From: Thiocapsa rosea | GTDB lineage: Bacteria; Pseudomonadota; Gammaproteobacteria; Chromatiales; Chromatiaceae | DNA length: 64,000 nt | Direction of reading: 5' to 3' | Assembly: GCF_003634315.1 (NCBI RefSeq) | Contig: NZ_RBXL01000001.1 | Location: forward strand, 1,720,501 to 1,784,500 | Part shown: piece by piece, positions 39,499-49,320 of the stretch | Position numbering within the stretch: the stretch's first letter is position 1 | How the letters are laid out: every line of letters starts with the position of its first letter | The notes under the pieces: generated by a model | Database searches by the model: none | Told to the model about the DNA's origin: nothing | Seen by the model: the letters and a program-made list of their open reading frames with translations, nothing else | Translations under genes and position numbers: made by a program

Positions 39499-40149
39499 AT
39501 GACGCACGAGGAGTTCGGACGCCTTGAGGGTGTCGCAAAGCCGGCCAATCACGCGGGCCGTCTGATCCTTGCGCCCCGCGATGCCGAGCGCTGTCCGGAT
39601 CGGGACCGTCTCGTTCGCGTCCTGTTCGAGGCGGGGTTCATCGCGGATCTCAACCGGGATCGCATCTGGGATCGCATCTGGGATCGCGAGTGCGCCTATC
39701 GCGTCGGCCCCGAATTTTTCGAGCTGCTTGCCTTCGTCGGCTGCGCGGTCGCGATCGCGAGCGATCCGCAGTCCGACGGCCCCTTTTGTCACGTCGTGAT
39801 CCCGCCGGCTTCGGTCTCTCCGCGCGGGTGTCTCGGCCGCAATACGCGCGCACCGCGTTGCCCCGGTTGTCGAGCGCGCTTGAGCGATTGGGCGCTGCGC
39901 GTCGAGCAATTCGAGCAATCGGCGAGGACGCCCGGATCGGATCGGCAGCATTCAGCCGTGGTCTGCCCGAGTTGCGGAGAGCGCCGTCCGATGTGGTCTT
40001 GGGATTGGAAGCAGCAGGGCGGGTTTGCGCGACTGCTCATCCAGGTCGAGGAGATCTTTCCGGGCGAGGCGGTGCCGACTGACGCCTTACTCGCACTGCT
40101 CGAGCGCGAAAGCGGCTGCGCGTGGCGCTACTTTTACGTGCAGGATTAA
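39499..40149 (+). CDS. Unknown protein with two CxxC (zinc-ribbon-like) pairs
   Basis: 216 residues if started at 39499 (AAAGG five bases upstream); an ATG at 39433 would add 22. Early on it has a short internal duplication, DRIWDRIWDR, encoded by near-identical DNA triplets. Two cysteine pairs, CPGCRARLSDW and CPSCGERRPMWSWDW, form a probable zinc ribbon, and the end is LLERESGCAWRYFYVQD. There is no signal peptide or membrane segment. I do not recognise the family. The TAA stop is the beginning of an AAACCGCG half repeat. Confidence 0.65.
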   Translation: MTHEEFGRLEGVAKPANHAGRLILAPRDAERCPDRDRLVRVLFEAGFIADLNRDRIWDRIWDRECAYRVGPEFFELLAFVGCAVAIASDPQSDGPFCHVVIPPASVSPRGCLGRNTRAPRCPGCRARLSDWALRVEQFEQSARTPGSDRQHSAVVCPSCGERRPMWSWDWKQQGGFARLLIQVEEIFPGEAVPTDALLALLERESGCAWRYFYVQD

Positions 40150-40232
40150 ACCGCGCCCGGTGCGGTATGCGATTTTTTTGGATGGGGTCGACCCCGGCAG
40201 ACTTGACGACCGCTGGAGCCGGCGCGGTTTAA
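40146..40232 (+). repeat. AAACCGCG repeat family, half A only
   Basis: Starts TTAAACCGCGCCCGGTGCGG and ends CCGGCGCGGTTTAA; spacer and half B are absent. The middle has diverged (a run of seven T after GGTATGCGA). Its left end provides the stop of the preceding gene. Confidence 0.88.
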
Positions 40233-40305
40233 GTGCGCCACCCAGTGATTGGTCCAGTTAGGCGGTGATGTGATCGGCGGCACCGGTAAGCCCGGCGCGC
40301 CCGTT

Positions 40306-41289
40306 TCAGCGCGCCGATTTCGGAGCCGGTCCGTCCGCGTCCGCCGAGAAGGTGACGCCCTCGGGCAACTCGATCGTCATGCTGATCGGCAGATGATCCG
40401 ACAAGGCGTAATCGACCACGCGGGCGGCGATCACGCGCAGCGGTCGAGAGACGAGGATGTGATCCAGGTTGTGCTTTGGACGCCAGCTCGGGAAGGTCTT
40501 GAGCTCGCAATCCAGACCGCGCATCTCGGCCTTCTTGACCATGGCCCGCAGCCCTTTCGAGTCGCACCCGCAGTTGAAGTCGCCCATGATGACGAGATAC
40601 GGGTGCTGTTCGGACAGTGCGATCAGGTAATCGAGTTGGCGCCGCCGTGCGCGCCATCCGAGCGCCAGATGGACAATCGCTACGGCAAGGGTCTCATGGT
40701 CCGAAAGCCCGAGTTCCGCCACGACGGCGCCACGGCCGGGGAGGCCCGGGAGCTTGTGCTCGGTGATTTGCTGCGGACGCAAACGGCTGAGCAGCCCATT
40801 GCTGTGCTGTGCGAAGGGGCCGAGGTTGCGGTTGACCTGCCTGTACCAGTGCGGAAAGGCGCCGTGGCGAGCCAGATACTGAATCTGATCGATATAGGCG
40901 CTGCGCAGCGAGCCGGCGTCAACCTCCTGGAGTCCGACCAGATCGAACTGATGCAGCAGCTGGCCGATACGGGTGAGATTGGCCAGTCGCTCGGGGTGTG
41001 GAAGGATGTGCTTCCAGCTGTTGGTGAAATAGTCGCTGTAGCTGCGCGAGTAGATCCCGGCCTGAACATTGAAACTCAGCAGCTTGAGTCGCCGTGCGTC
41101 GGTCGAGAGCGAGGAGGCTCGGGAGACGGTTTGGTGGTGTGCATGTCCGGGCACGACATCGACGGGATCGACAGGTTCTGCCGATCCGGCTTGCGCCGTT
41201 TGATCTGCCGCGACCGCCGAGCGCTCGCCTCCTTCGGCTGTGATCAAGCCGGGATCTGTCGGCCCTGAGTCCAGTGCTCCGATGACCAA
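40306..41289 (-). CDS. Endonuclease/exonuclease/phosphatase (EEP) family hydrolase
   Basis: Up to 327 residues; the EEP domain occupies about 68-310. It begins LKLLSFNVQAG, has the metal Glu in LVGLQEVDAGS, MGDFNCGCDS with the catalytic D-N pair, and LDHILVSRPLRVIAARV then DYALSDHLPISMTIEL with the catalytic D-H. The family includes nucleases, sphingomyelinases and phosphoinositide phosphatases; the substrate is not predictable. The true start is unclear: the first candidate codon is TTG at 41289 and the N-terminal 65 residues are not conserved. No signal peptide is apparent. Confidence 0.85.
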   Translation of the reverse strand: MVIGALDSGPTDPGLITAEGGERSAVAADQTAQAGSAEPVDPVDVVPGHAHHQTVSRASSLSTDARRLKLLSFNVQAGIYSRSYSDYFTNSWKHILPHPERLANLTRIGQLLHQFDLVGLQEVDAGSLRSAYIDQIQYLARHGAFPHWYRQVNRNLGPFAQHSNGLLSRLRPQQITEHKLPGLPGRGAVVAELGLSDHETLAVAIVHLALGWRARRRQLDYLIALSEQHPYLVIMGDFNCGCDSKGLRAMVKKAEMRGLDCELKTFPSWRPKHNLDHILVSRPLRVIAARVVDYALSDHLPISMTIELPEGVTFSADADGPAPKSAR

Positions 41290-41383
41290 TCTCCGAAAAC
41301 GAAGGCTGTTGTGCGGGCGGGGGGTGTAAAGCGATGGTTCGGAAACGACTCCTCCGTGAGCCGTTCCGGTTGTCGTGCGTGAC

Positions 41384-42028
41384 CTACTTGCTCAACCCTT
41401 GGATGTACTGTGCCACCGCGGCGATCTCCTGATCGCTCAATCGAGCTGCAGCGCCGCGCATCATGCCGTTTGGATCATTGGCACGCAGCGCACCGCGGAA
41501 GTGCTCGAGGGTCTGCTTCGTATAGTCCGCATGCTGCGCCGAGACCCGCGGGAATTTCGCGAGCGACTGGCCTTGGCCGGCAGGGCCGTGACAACCGGCG
41601 CACGCCGGGACGCCGGTCTCGGGATTGCCCCAACGATAGATGGATTCACCCTTGCTCGCCAACTCGGCATCCGCCATGCCCGGGGCCTTGGGCTGCGTCG
41701 CGTAGTAGGCGGCGAGATCAAGGACCTCTTGGTCGGTCAACGGCATTGCCATCGGGGTCATCTGCGCGTTCTCGCGTCGACCGGCCTTAAAATCCATCAA
41801 CTGCTTCACGATGTATTCCGGGTGCTGACCGGCCAGCTTGGGCCAGATCGGCACGATACTGTTGCCTTGGGGGCCGTGGCAGGCGATGCACACGCCGTTG
41901 GCCTTCGCCTCTCCGGCTTGCGGGTCTCCAACCTGAGGCGCGGCGGCTTGATTCCCTGCGGACGCGTGGACCGCGCCGCTCGCCAATGCCGTTGCCACCG
42001 TAATCGTTATCAGCCAATTCTTAACCAT
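41384..42028 (-). CDS. Dihaem cytochrome c4-type protein
   Basis: 214 residues with a Sec signal peptide (MVKNWLITITVATALASGAVHA) and two haem c sites, CIACH and CAGCH, about 110 residues apart in two similar halves. Each half has a downstream Met ligand candidate (MTPMAMPL, NGMMRGAA). That is the layout of cytochrome c4, a periplasmic electron carrier to terminal oxidases. It precedes the PCuAC and SCO genes of copper delivery on the same strand, which suggests a shared link to cytochrome oxidase. Confidence 0.93.
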   Translation of the reverse strand: MVKNWLITITVATALASGAVHASAGNQAAAPQVGDPQAGEAKANGVCIACHGPQGNSIVPIWPKLAGQHPEYIVKQLMDFKAGRRENAQMTPMAMPLTDQEVLDLAAYYATQPKAPGMADAELASKGESIYRWGNPETGVPACAGCHGPAGQGQSLAKFPRVSAQHADYTKQTLEHFRGALRANDPNGMMRGAAARLSDQEIAAVAQYIQGLSK

Positions 42029-42241
42029 GGAGGATGCCTAATCGGGTCGTGATTCATGGCCGCGACACCTTGCGCGGATCGACGGCCTGGTCGGGGGGCG
42101 AGAAAATCCACGGATGTATATCAGAACATCCGCATATGGGTCAAACCAGCGGAGTCATGTTATCCGCCGGGAAGACGCCGTCTCACCTGCTGGAAGACAG
42201 GCAGGGAGACGAATAATTCCGTCCTCCGCGCGGGTCCGGCC

Positions 42242-42712
42242 TCAATGGTTCATATGTTGCATTTGCACCTCGATGCGGCGCACCGGCGCCTGCACCGGCA
42301 TGCGCGAGCCGTCTTCGAAGATCAGTGTGAGATCGACCGCGTCGTCAGGCTCCAGCGGTTGTTTGAGGCCGATGAGCATCACGTGCAGGCCGCCCGGCTT
42401 CAGGGTGACGGTCTCCCCCGCGGGAACCTCGATCTTCTCGATCCGACGCATGCGCATCATCCCGCCTTCTTCGACATGGGTGTGCAGCTCGACGGTCTCC
42501 GAGACATGGCTCTCGGCACCGACCAGGGCCTGATTCTCCCCGGTTTGGTTTTCCAGGGACATGAACACGGCGCTGTTGGGCTGGCCGGGTGGCACCGCAC
42601 GAGCGTAGGGATCGCCGATCGAGACGTCTGCGCCCATAGCGGAAAAAGCAGCGGAGAAGGAGACGGCGGTGAAGAGTGTGGCGGCGAGCAGGGGCGAAGC
42701 GTATCCGGGCAT
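42242..42712 (-). CDS. Periplasmic copper chaperone PCu(A)C
   Basis: 156 residues with a signal peptide (MPGYASPLLAATLFTAVSFSAAFSAMGA). The Cu(I)-binding pattern H(M)x~10Mx~21HxM is visible as VELHTHVEEGGMMRMRRIEK with LKPGGLHVMLIGLK. It passes copper to the CuA site of cytochrome oxidase together with SCO, encoded 45 bp upstream. The ATG at 42712 lies eight bases after GGAGG. The C-terminal tail QMQHMNH could add copper ligands. Confidence 0.92.
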   Translation of the reverse strand: MPGYASPLLAATLFTAVSFSAAFSAMGADVSIGDPYARAVPPGQPNSAVFMSLENQTGENQALVGAESHVSETVELHTHVEEGGMMRMRRIEKIEVPAGETVTLKPGGLHVMLIGLKQPLEPDDAVDLTLIFEDGSRMPVQAPVRRIEVQMQHMNH

Positions 42713-42757
42713 GATTAGGTCCTCCAACAGACGGTATGGGTTACGGGATTCGACTTG

Positions 42758-43411
42758 TTATGGCTCGGACTGATTCTCGGTGGACGGGCGCGTCGTTCCC
42801 GACAGTGTTCGGATCGCCGCGACGATCTCCGCGGAGGGTGTGGCGTGATCGAGGTTGCGCACGAGCTGACCTTGCGTGTCCACAAGATGACTGTAGGCGG
42901 AGTGGTCGACGACATAGCCCATCGCCGAATCGACCAGATCGGTGCGCCGGTAGGCCGCGCCGTAGAGCTTGGCGACCTCGGCGATCTGCTCGGGCGTTCC
43001 GGTCAGGCCGATGATCTCGGGGTGAAAATAGCCACTATACTCGGCGAGCCGCTCGACCGAATCCCGCTCGGGATCGACGCTCACGAAGAGGACCCGGACC
43101 CGCTCCAGCTCCTCGGGCGTCAGCGCCTTGAGTGCACCCGCGATCAGGACCAGATTGGTCGGACAGATATCCGGACACCAGGTGTAGCCGAAGTAGATCA
43201 GGACCACCTTGCCGCGCAGATCGGCGAGGGCGACCGGGCCGTCGACGGAGTCGAGGACGAAGTCTCCGCCTTGCGGCGGCGAGGCCAGATCCAGTGTGCC
43301 GTGTCGCGGCCCTTCCGGATCGAGATCGACCGCGGTCGGCGTCCAAAACAACAGCCATGCCAAAAGTCCGACGAGGACCAAGATAGCAATGACCAACAGC
43401 TTTCGCGTCAT
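42758..43411 (-). CDS. SCO1/SenC family copper/redox chaperone
   Basis: 217 residues. A single N-terminal anchor (LLVIAILVLVGLLAWLLFW) precedes a thioredoxin fold facing the periplasm. The metal site CPDIC (in YFGYTWCPDICPTNL) and the distal His (VVDHSAYSHLVD) are intact. SCO proteins deliver copper and reduce thiols during CuA assembly. It is the first gene of a pair with PCuAC. Confidence 0.93.
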   Translation of the reverse strand: MTRKLLVIAILVLVGLLAWLLFWTPTAVDLDPEGPRHGTLDLASPPQGGDFVLDSVDGPVALADLRGKVVLIYFGYTWCPDICPTNLVLIAGALKALTPEELERVRVLFVSVDPERDSVERLAEYSGYFHPEIIGLTGTPEQIAEVAKLYGAAYRRTDLVDSAMGYVVDHSAYSHLVDTQGQLVRNLDHATPSAEIVAAIRTLSGTTRPSTENQSEP

Positions 43412-43606
43412 GATCGAGAGCCCCGCGGGGAAACGTTTATCCGCCCATCTTGGGCCGCGGGGTGCGATTCGCCTTGACGCACATCAATCTTACGGCAAAG
43501 GCCCCGATGGGCTCGGGCTTTTGTGCGATGGGACCCGTTCACTGCGTCATTCGCCCCGATTTTACGGCCCCCGCCGTGCTCGACCTCGCCGGGAGGCGGA
43601 TCATCC

Positions 43607-44395
43607 GTGGGCGGCCTAACCGCGTGGTGGCAGGAGCGGGTGCTCGAGCGCGCGCGTGCGTCGGTTGATCCGCACGACTTGGCGCGGGTCCGCGACGCAC
43701 TCCCGCTGCTTGAGGACCTGACCGAGGAGGACATGCAGCGTCTCGCCGATCTGGCGCTCCTCTTCCTGCGCGACAAACGTCTGGACCCCGCGCAGGGGCT
43801 CGAGCTGACGGATGCGATGCGTCTGGCGATCGCGCTGCAGGCCTGCCTTCCCGTCCTGGAGCTGGGGCTGGATTGGTACCGCGGCTGGTATGCCGTCATC
43901 GTCTATCCCGAGGAGTTCGTCCCCGAGCGCGAGGTCATGGGCGACGACGGAGTGGTCTGGACCGAGCACGAGGCGAAGAGCGGCGAGGCCTGGGAGCAAG
44001 GCCCCGTCATCCTCTCGTGGGCGGATGTCGAGGCCGGGATGGAGCGGGACGGCTACAACGTCGTCATCCACGAACTGGCACACAAGCTCGATATGCGCGA
44101 CGGGGCCGCAAACGGCTGTCCGCCGCTGCACGCCGGCATGTCTCCGAAGGTTTGGGCCGAGACCTTCTCGGCCGCCTACGAGGACCTGTGTCGACGGGTC
44201 GACGCCGACGAGGACACCCCGATCGATCCCTATGCGACCGAGTCGCCCGCGGAGTTCTTCGCCGTCGTCAGCGAGTGCTTTTTCGAGCTTCCCGATCTGC
44301 TGCACCGGGAATATCCGCAGGTCTACGACCGGCTCAAAGCGTTTTACCGTCAGGATCCACTGGCTCGTGCGGGCCGTGCGGCAGACACGCTTTGA
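43607..44395 (+). CDS. mtfA: MtfA-type zinc peptidase
   Basis: About 262 residues from the GTG at 43607 (GGGAGG 12 bases upstream); the frame is open further upstream. The zinc site HELAHKLDMRDGAANG (HExxH) and downstream ESPAEFFAVVSECFFELP with a third-ligand Glu identify the MtfA family (peptidase M90). In E. coli MtfA binds Mlc and so affects glucose PTS expression. The gene is monocistronic; its 480-bp downstream gap carries the nifB promoter. Confidence 0.9.
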   Translation: MGGLTAWWQERVLERARASVDPHDLARVRDALPLLEDLTEEDMQRLADLALLFLRDKRLDPAQGLELTDAMRLAIALQACLPVLELGLDWYRGWYAVIVYPEEFVPEREVMGDDGVVWTEHEAKSGEAWEQGPVILSWADVEAGMERDGYNVVIHELAHKLDMRDGAANGCPPLHAGMSPKVWAETFSAAYEDLCRRVDADEDTPIDPYATESPAEFFAVVSECFFELPDLLHREYPQVYDRLKAFYRQDPLARAGRAADTL

Positions 44396-44721
44396 GGCTG
44401 CGGCGCCCCTGGGTCATTCGCCCCCTGTCGGCGCCAGGTCGTGGACAGGCGAGTCAGGCATGCTCCTCGGCACGTGCCGATGTGCGGTGGATCGATACCG
44501 GCGAGGGGGCCGCAGCGCTTCGTGATGTGCCGGCCTCGGGAGTGAACGCCATGTCCGCTGATTTCGCGCGTTTGCTCATCCTCACCTCACATCAGGTCAG
44601 TTGATACGGTAGAGACAGGATAATGAGGGTCCGAAGCAGCGACCATCCGTGTTCCTACGGAGCGAACCCCCCGATTGCCGCGGGCGTCGTGTCGATTCCC
44701 ACAAATCGTTTGGGTCTAGGC

Positions 44722-44737
44722 TGTCGTGATCCCGACA
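44722..44737 (+). promoter_or_regulatory. NifA upstream activator site
   Basis: TGT-CGTGATCCCG-ACA is an exact TGT-N10-ACA NifA site. It stands about 65 bp upstream of the sigma-54 -24 element of nifB, a normal distance. Confidence 0.7.
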
Positions 44738-44800
44738 GGCAGGTCGCTCCGGCGGAATCCGAGCACCATTTTTCAGTCGGTTAAGCGATCGCAAAGACTA

Positions 44801-44814
44801 GGTACGGTCTTTGC
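44801..44814 (+). promoter_or_regulatory. Sigma-54 (-24/-12) promoter of nifB
   Basis: GGTACG-GTCT-TTGC matches the consensus GGCACG-N4-TTGC at all but one position, with GG and GC correctly spaced. It is about 62 bp upstream of the nifB ATG. With the NifA site it indicates nitrogen-fixation control. The rest of 44396-44875 shows nothing recognisable. Confidence 0.85.
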
Positions 44815-44875
44815 TTCAATGCTTCCAGAGACATCTTTATCGAGGGGCTTGTGCCCCATCTCCGGAGGCTGCGTG

Positions 44876-46387
44876 ATGGAGTTGAAGGTTATTGCCGAAG
44901 CCGCGGGCGCGCCCGGCGGCGGTTGTGCGTCGAGCGGCTGCGGTGCCGGCGGCGACAAGCTCGCCCATTTGCCCGAGGCGATCCGCGCCAAGATCAACAA
45001 CCATCCCTGTTTCTCCGAGGATGCGCATCATCATTATGCGCGGATGCACGTGGCCGTCGCTCCCGCTTGCAACATCCAGTGTCATTACTGTAATCGCAAG
45101 TACGACTGCTCCAATGAGTCGCGCCCGGGTGTTGTCTCCGAGGTGCTGACGCCGGATCAGGCGGTGAAAAAGGTCATTGCCGTCGCCGCGGCCATTCCGC
45201 AGATGACGGTGCTCGGCATCGCAGGTCCGGGCGATCCGCTCGCCAATCCGCAGCGCACCCTGGAGACCTTCCGCCAGCTCTCCGAGAAGGCACCCGACAT
45301 CAAGCTTTGCGTCTCCACCAACGGGCTCGCGCTGCCGGAGTTGGTCGACGAGATCTGCAAGCACAACATCGAGCACGTGACCATCACCATCAACTGCGTC
45401 GACCCGGATGTGGGCGCCAAGATCTATCCCTGGATCTTCTGGAACAATCGCCGGGTGACCGGGCGCAAGGCCGCCGAGATCCTGATCGCGCAGCAGCAGA
45501 AGGGGCTTGAGATGCTGGTCGCGCGCGGTGTACTGGTCAAGGTCAACTCGGTCTTGATCCCGGGCGTGAACGCCGAGCACTTGAAGGAGGTCAGCCGGGT
45601 CGTCAAGGCCAAGGGCGCCTTCCTGCACAATGTCATGCCGCTTATTGCCGAGCCCGAGCACGGCACCTTCTTCGGATTGATGGGCCAGCGCGGTCCGACC
45701 AACGACGAGCTGAGCGCGCTGCAGGATGCCTGCGCCGGGGACATGGCCATGATGCGCCATTGCCGCCAATGCCGCGCGGATGCGGTGGGCATGCTCGGCG
45801 AGGATCGCGGGGATGAGTTCACGCTCGACAAGATCGCAGAACAAGAGGTGGATTACGCCGCGGCGATGGCCCGACGCGCCGAGGTCCATGCCGCCATCGA
45901 GGCCAGCCGCACGGCGCAACGTCGCCAGTCCAGCGAGACCTTCGTCTCGATCGCTTCCCTGACCCGGCGCCGCCCCGCGCGCCCCGAGCCGCGTCCGGTG
46001 TTGATGGCGGTGGCGAGCACCGGCGGCGGCGTGATCAACCAGCATTTCGGCCACGCCCGCGAGTTCCTGGTCTACGAGGCCAGCGCGAACGACGTGCGCT
46101 TCGTCGGTCACCGCAAGGTCGATCTCTATTGCTCGGGCGACGAGACCTGCGGCGACGGCGAGTCGGTCTTGGCCAAGACCATCCGTGTGCTCGACGGCTG
46201 CGAGGTCGTGCTCTGCTCGCGCATCGGCTACGAGCCCTGGGGCCAGTTGGAAGCCGCCGGCATCGCGCCGAACGGCGAGCATGCGATGGAGCCGATCGAG
46301 GACGCGATTGCCGTGGTCTATCGCGAGATGGGGGAGGCGGGGCTGCTCGAGCCGGCCGCCGGTGCGACACAGCGGATGAGCGCTTAA
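44876..46387 (+). CDS. nifB: NifB, radical-SAM FeMo-cofactor precursor synthase with NifX-like C-terminal domain
   Basis: 503 residues. The radical-SAM cluster motif CNIQCHYCNRKYDC lies near residue 62, with GIAGPGDPLANP and STNGLALPE typical of NifB. The core domain is followed (from about 375) by a NifX/NifB-C domain (VLMAVASTGGGVINQHFGHAREFLVYE ... CGDGESVLAKTIRVLDGCEVVL). It fuses [4Fe-4S] units into NifB-co, the 8Fe-9S-C core of the nitrogenase cofactor. The ATG at 44876 follows GGAGG; a sigma-54 promoter and NifA site lie upstream. It is the first gene of the nif accessory cluster. Its TAA stop is contributed by an AAACCGCG repeat. Confidence 0.98.
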   Translation: MELKVIAEAAGAPGGGCASSGCGAGGDKLAHLPEAIRAKINNHPCFSEDAHHHYARMHVAVAPACNIQCHYCNRKYDCSNESRPGVVSEVLTPDQAVKKVIAVAAAIPQMTVLGIAGPGDPLANPQRTLETFRQLSEKAPDIKLCVSTNGLALPELVDEICKHNIEHVTITINCVDPDVGAKIYPWIFWNNRRVTGRKAAEILIAQQQKGLEMLVARGVLVKVNSVLIPGVNAEHLKEVSRVVKAKGAFLHNVMPLIAEPEHGTFFGLMGQRGPTNDELSALQDACAGDMAMMRHCRQCRADAVGMLGEDRGDEFTLDKIAEQEVDYAAAMARRAEVHAAIEASRTAQRRQSSETFVSIASLTRRRPARPEPRPVLMAVASTGGGVINQHFGHAREFLVYEASANDVRFVGHRKVDLYCSGDETCGDGESVLAKTIRVLDGCEVVLCSRIGYEPWGQLEAAGIAPNGEHAMEPIEDAIAVVYREMGEAGLLEPAAGATQRMSA

Positions 46388-46513
46388 ACCGCGCCCGGTG
46401 CGGTTTAAGAGATTAAAAAATATTAAATTCTAAACCGCGTCTCCGTAAAGGTCGGAAAAATTCTTGAGCCCGACACACGATGAAAACGATGCATTTCACT
46501 CTGGACGCGGTTT
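46384..46513 (+). repeat. AAACCGCG repeat family, internally deleted copy (short A, full B)
   Basis: Half A has shrunk to TTAAACCGCGCCCGGTGCGG-TTTAA. Then come an AT spacer (GATTAAAAAATATTAAAT) and half B ending CACTCTGGACGCGGTTT. It gives nifB its stop codon and separates nifB from the ferredoxin gene. Confidence 0.88.
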
Positions 46514-46541
46514 CGATCGCAAAGGCAGCGGAGGTTCACTC

Positions 46542-46820
46542 ATGGCATACAAGATCATCGAGGGTTGCGTGAATTGCTGGGCGTGCTTGCCCTTGTGTCC
46601 GAGCGAGGCGATCCGCGACGCACTCCCGCATTTCACGATCGATGCGCGCGCCTGCACCGAGTGCGAGGGCGACTTCGCCGATCCGCAGTGCGCGAGTATC
46701 TGTCCGATCGAGGGGGTCATTCTGGACAGTCTCGGCGTGCCGCTGAATCCGCCCGGGTCGCTGACCGGGATCCCGCCGGATCGGTGGGCGGAGATTCGCA
46801 CCCAGATCCAGGCGCGCTGA
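46542..46820 (+). CDS. 2[4Fe-4S]-type nif ferredoxin
   Basis: 92 residues. The first cluster motif is CVNCWACLPLCP; the second is CTECEGDFADPQCASICP, with the extended CxxCx8CxxxC spacing found in nif-linked ferredoxins of the FdxN type. It probably supplies electrons to NifB or nitrogenase maturation. GGAGG precedes the ATG at 46542. It lies directly downstream of nifB, the usual place for this ferredoxin. The TGA stop overlaps a degraded AAACCGCG half repeat. Confidence 0.93.
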   Translation: MAYKIIEGCVNCWACLPLCPSEAIRDALPHFTIDARACTECEGDFADPQCASICPIEGVILDSLGVPLNPPGSLTGIPPDRWAEIRTQIQAR

Positions 46821-46898
46821 ACCGCGCTCAGTGTGATCCGCGACCTTGGGGTGGTGCCGATTTCGGCTCCGTCCGCAGCCTTGGCGGGGCGCGGTTCA
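46818..46898 (+). repeat. AAACCGCG repeat family, degraded half A
   Basis: Starts TGAACCGCGCTCAGTGTG and ends GGGGCGCGGTTCA. Only the ends and overall length resemble half A. It separates the ferredoxin from the nitrogenase-associated protein gene. Confidence 0.6.
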
Positions 46899-46934
46899 GG
46901 AATTTTTGTTCGGTTGATGCAGAAAGGTGAGTTG

Positions 46935-47372
46935 ATGTCGTCTGTGCTGTTCTACGAGAAGCCGGGGTGTCTGTCCAACGCCAAGCAGAAGGCGTTGTTG
47001 ACGTCGCTCGGGCATCGTCTGAGCGTGCGGAACTTGCTCGCCGAGCCCTGGACCGTCGAGCGGTTGCGGCCGTTTTTCGGGGTTCTGCCGGTTCGTGAGT
47101 GGTTCAATCCGACCGCCCCTCGCATCAAGCAGGGCGAGGTTCTCCCCGAGACGCTGGACGAGCCGACGGCTTTGGCCCTGATGGTGGAAGATCCGCTTCT
47201 GATTCGCCGGCCTTTGATCGAATCCGAGTATGGAATGGGCTGCGGTTTCGAGTCGGGACCATTGCTGGCTGCGCTCGGTGTTGCAATCGCGGTCGATCAG
47301 GATCTGCAGTCCTGTTCCCGGAGCGGCCCCGATCCCCGGTGCGATCTTCCGACCGACGGAGCGGCAGCATGA
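46935..47372 (+). CDS. Nitrogenase-associated protein, ArsC/thioredoxin-like fold
   Basis: 145 residues. The N-terminus SSVLFYEKPGCLSNAKQKALL is an ArsC-like fold with a single Cys (CLSN) in the active loop. The conserved block PVREWFNPTAPRIKQGEVLPE, then LALMVEDPLLIRRPLI, matches the nitrogenase-associated ArsC-family proteins of nif clusters (called NifO in some organisms). The biochemical role is unclear. Its stop overlaps the flavodiiron start as ATGA, so the two are translationally coupled. Confidence 0.88.
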   Translation: MSSVLFYEKPGCLSNAKQKALLTSLGHRLSVRNLLAEPWTVERLRPFFGVLPVREWFNPTAPRIKQGEVLPETLDEPTALALMVEDPLLIRRPLIESEYGMGCGFESGPLLAALGVAIAVDQDLQSCSRSGPDPRCDLPTDGAAA

Positions 47373-48667
47373 TGTCGCCTGCCGCGTCGGTCATCGCGCG
47401 GGATGCTGCCGATCAGGCTCCGGCCGTCGAGGTCGCGCCCGGCGTGCATTGGATCGGCGCGCTCGATCCGGGTCTGCGCACCTTCGACATCATCCTGCGC
47501 ACGGCCAACGGCACGACCTACAACAGCTATCTGGTGCGGGGAGACGACGGGGTCGCGGTCATCGACACGGTCAAGGCCGAGTTCGCCGACGATTTCTTTG
47601 CGCGTCTGGAGTCGGTCGCCCGCTATGACGAGATCCGCGTCATCGTGCTCAACCATTTGGAGCCGGATCACACCGGGGCGCTGCCCGAGCTGATGCGTCG
47701 TGCGCCACAAGCGCAGCTCTACATCTCAAAGCGCGCGACGGCCATGCTCAAGGCGCTGCTCAAACCGAGCGACGACCGGCCGCTGGTCTACAAGACGGTC
47801 GCAACAGGCGACGAGGTCTCGCTCGGCGGACGGACCTTGCGCTTTCTGCACACGCCGTTCCTGCATTGGCCCGATACCCAGTGCACCTGGCTGGTGGAAG
47901 AGGGGGTGCTCTTCTCGGGCGATGTGTTCGGTTGTCATCATTGCGATGCGCGGCTCTTCAACGACCTCTGCGGCGATTTCCGCTTCGCGTTCGACTACTA
48001 CTACGCGCACATCATGCGGCCGTTCAAGAGCTACGTGGTCGACGCGCTCAAGCTGATCGAGCCACTGCCGATCAAGCTGATCGCCCCGACGCACGGGCCT
48101 GTCCTGCGCGATCGCCCGCGCCGCTATGTCACCCGCTATCGCGAGCTGTCCACGCCGAGCTTGGCCGAGCGCATCGATCAGGGCGAGCGCTCGCTGATCA
48201 TCTTCTACATGAGCGCCTACGGCAGCACCGCGCGCATGGCCGAGGCGATCCGCGCCGGGGCCGAGGAGGCGGGCGGGATCCGCGTCTCGCTCTACGATCT
48301 GGAGGGCGGTGAGATCCAGCCGTTCGTGGATCTGATCGAGTCCGCCGATGCACTCGTTCTCGGCTCGCCGACGATCAACGGGGACGCGGCCAAGCCGATC
48401 TGGGATCTGCTCTCCTCGCTCGCCGTGATCGATCTGAAGGGCAAGCTCGGCGCTGCCTTCGGCTCCTACGGGTGGACCGGCGAGGCGGTGAAGATGATCG
48501 AGGATCGTCTGCGCGGGTTGAAGCTCCGTGTGCCGGTTGCGGGTCTGCGCATCAAGCTGATCCCGACCGACGAGGAGCTCGAGGAGTGCCGCGATTTCGG
48601 GCGAGCGCTGGCCGGCGCCCTCGTGCGCGGCGAGCAGGGGCGGGTCATCGATTTCGCCGATTTGGGC

Positions 48668-48670
<3 letters not shown>
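47369..48670 (+). CDS. Flavodiiron protein (A-type flavoprotein, FprA family)
   Basis: 433 residues. A metallo-beta-lactamase domain (about 20-270) has the diiron ligands LNHLEPDHTGAL (HxExDH), a further Asp in LFSGDVFG and His in APTHGPVL. A flavodoxin domain follows (about 275-430) with the FMN loop YMSAYGSTARMAEAI and LGSPTINGDAA. Such proteins reduce O2 to water or NO to N2O. The position in a nif operon argues for an oxygen-scavenging, nitrogenase-protecting role. No rubredoxin domain is attached, so an outside donor, perhaps one of the ferredoxins here, is needed. The stop codon comes from the adjacent repeat. Confidence 0.93.
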
Positions 48671-49192
<522 letters not shown>

Positions 49193-49320
49193 TTCACCGC
49201 GACGGGCCGCCACGCCGAGGCGCGACGCCCCTATCGCCCCGTTTCGCGACCAACCCGGGATCGCCATGATGCCTGTGCGGCGGCCGATCCCCGAAACCGA
49301 GACCCGGAGAGATTCTCAAG

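Noticed and set aside
44691-44704. Second NifA site (TGT ... ACA) upstream of nifB
   Set aside because: The spacing is eight bases, not the ten or eleven of NifA sites; the TGT-N10-ACA at 44722 fits better.
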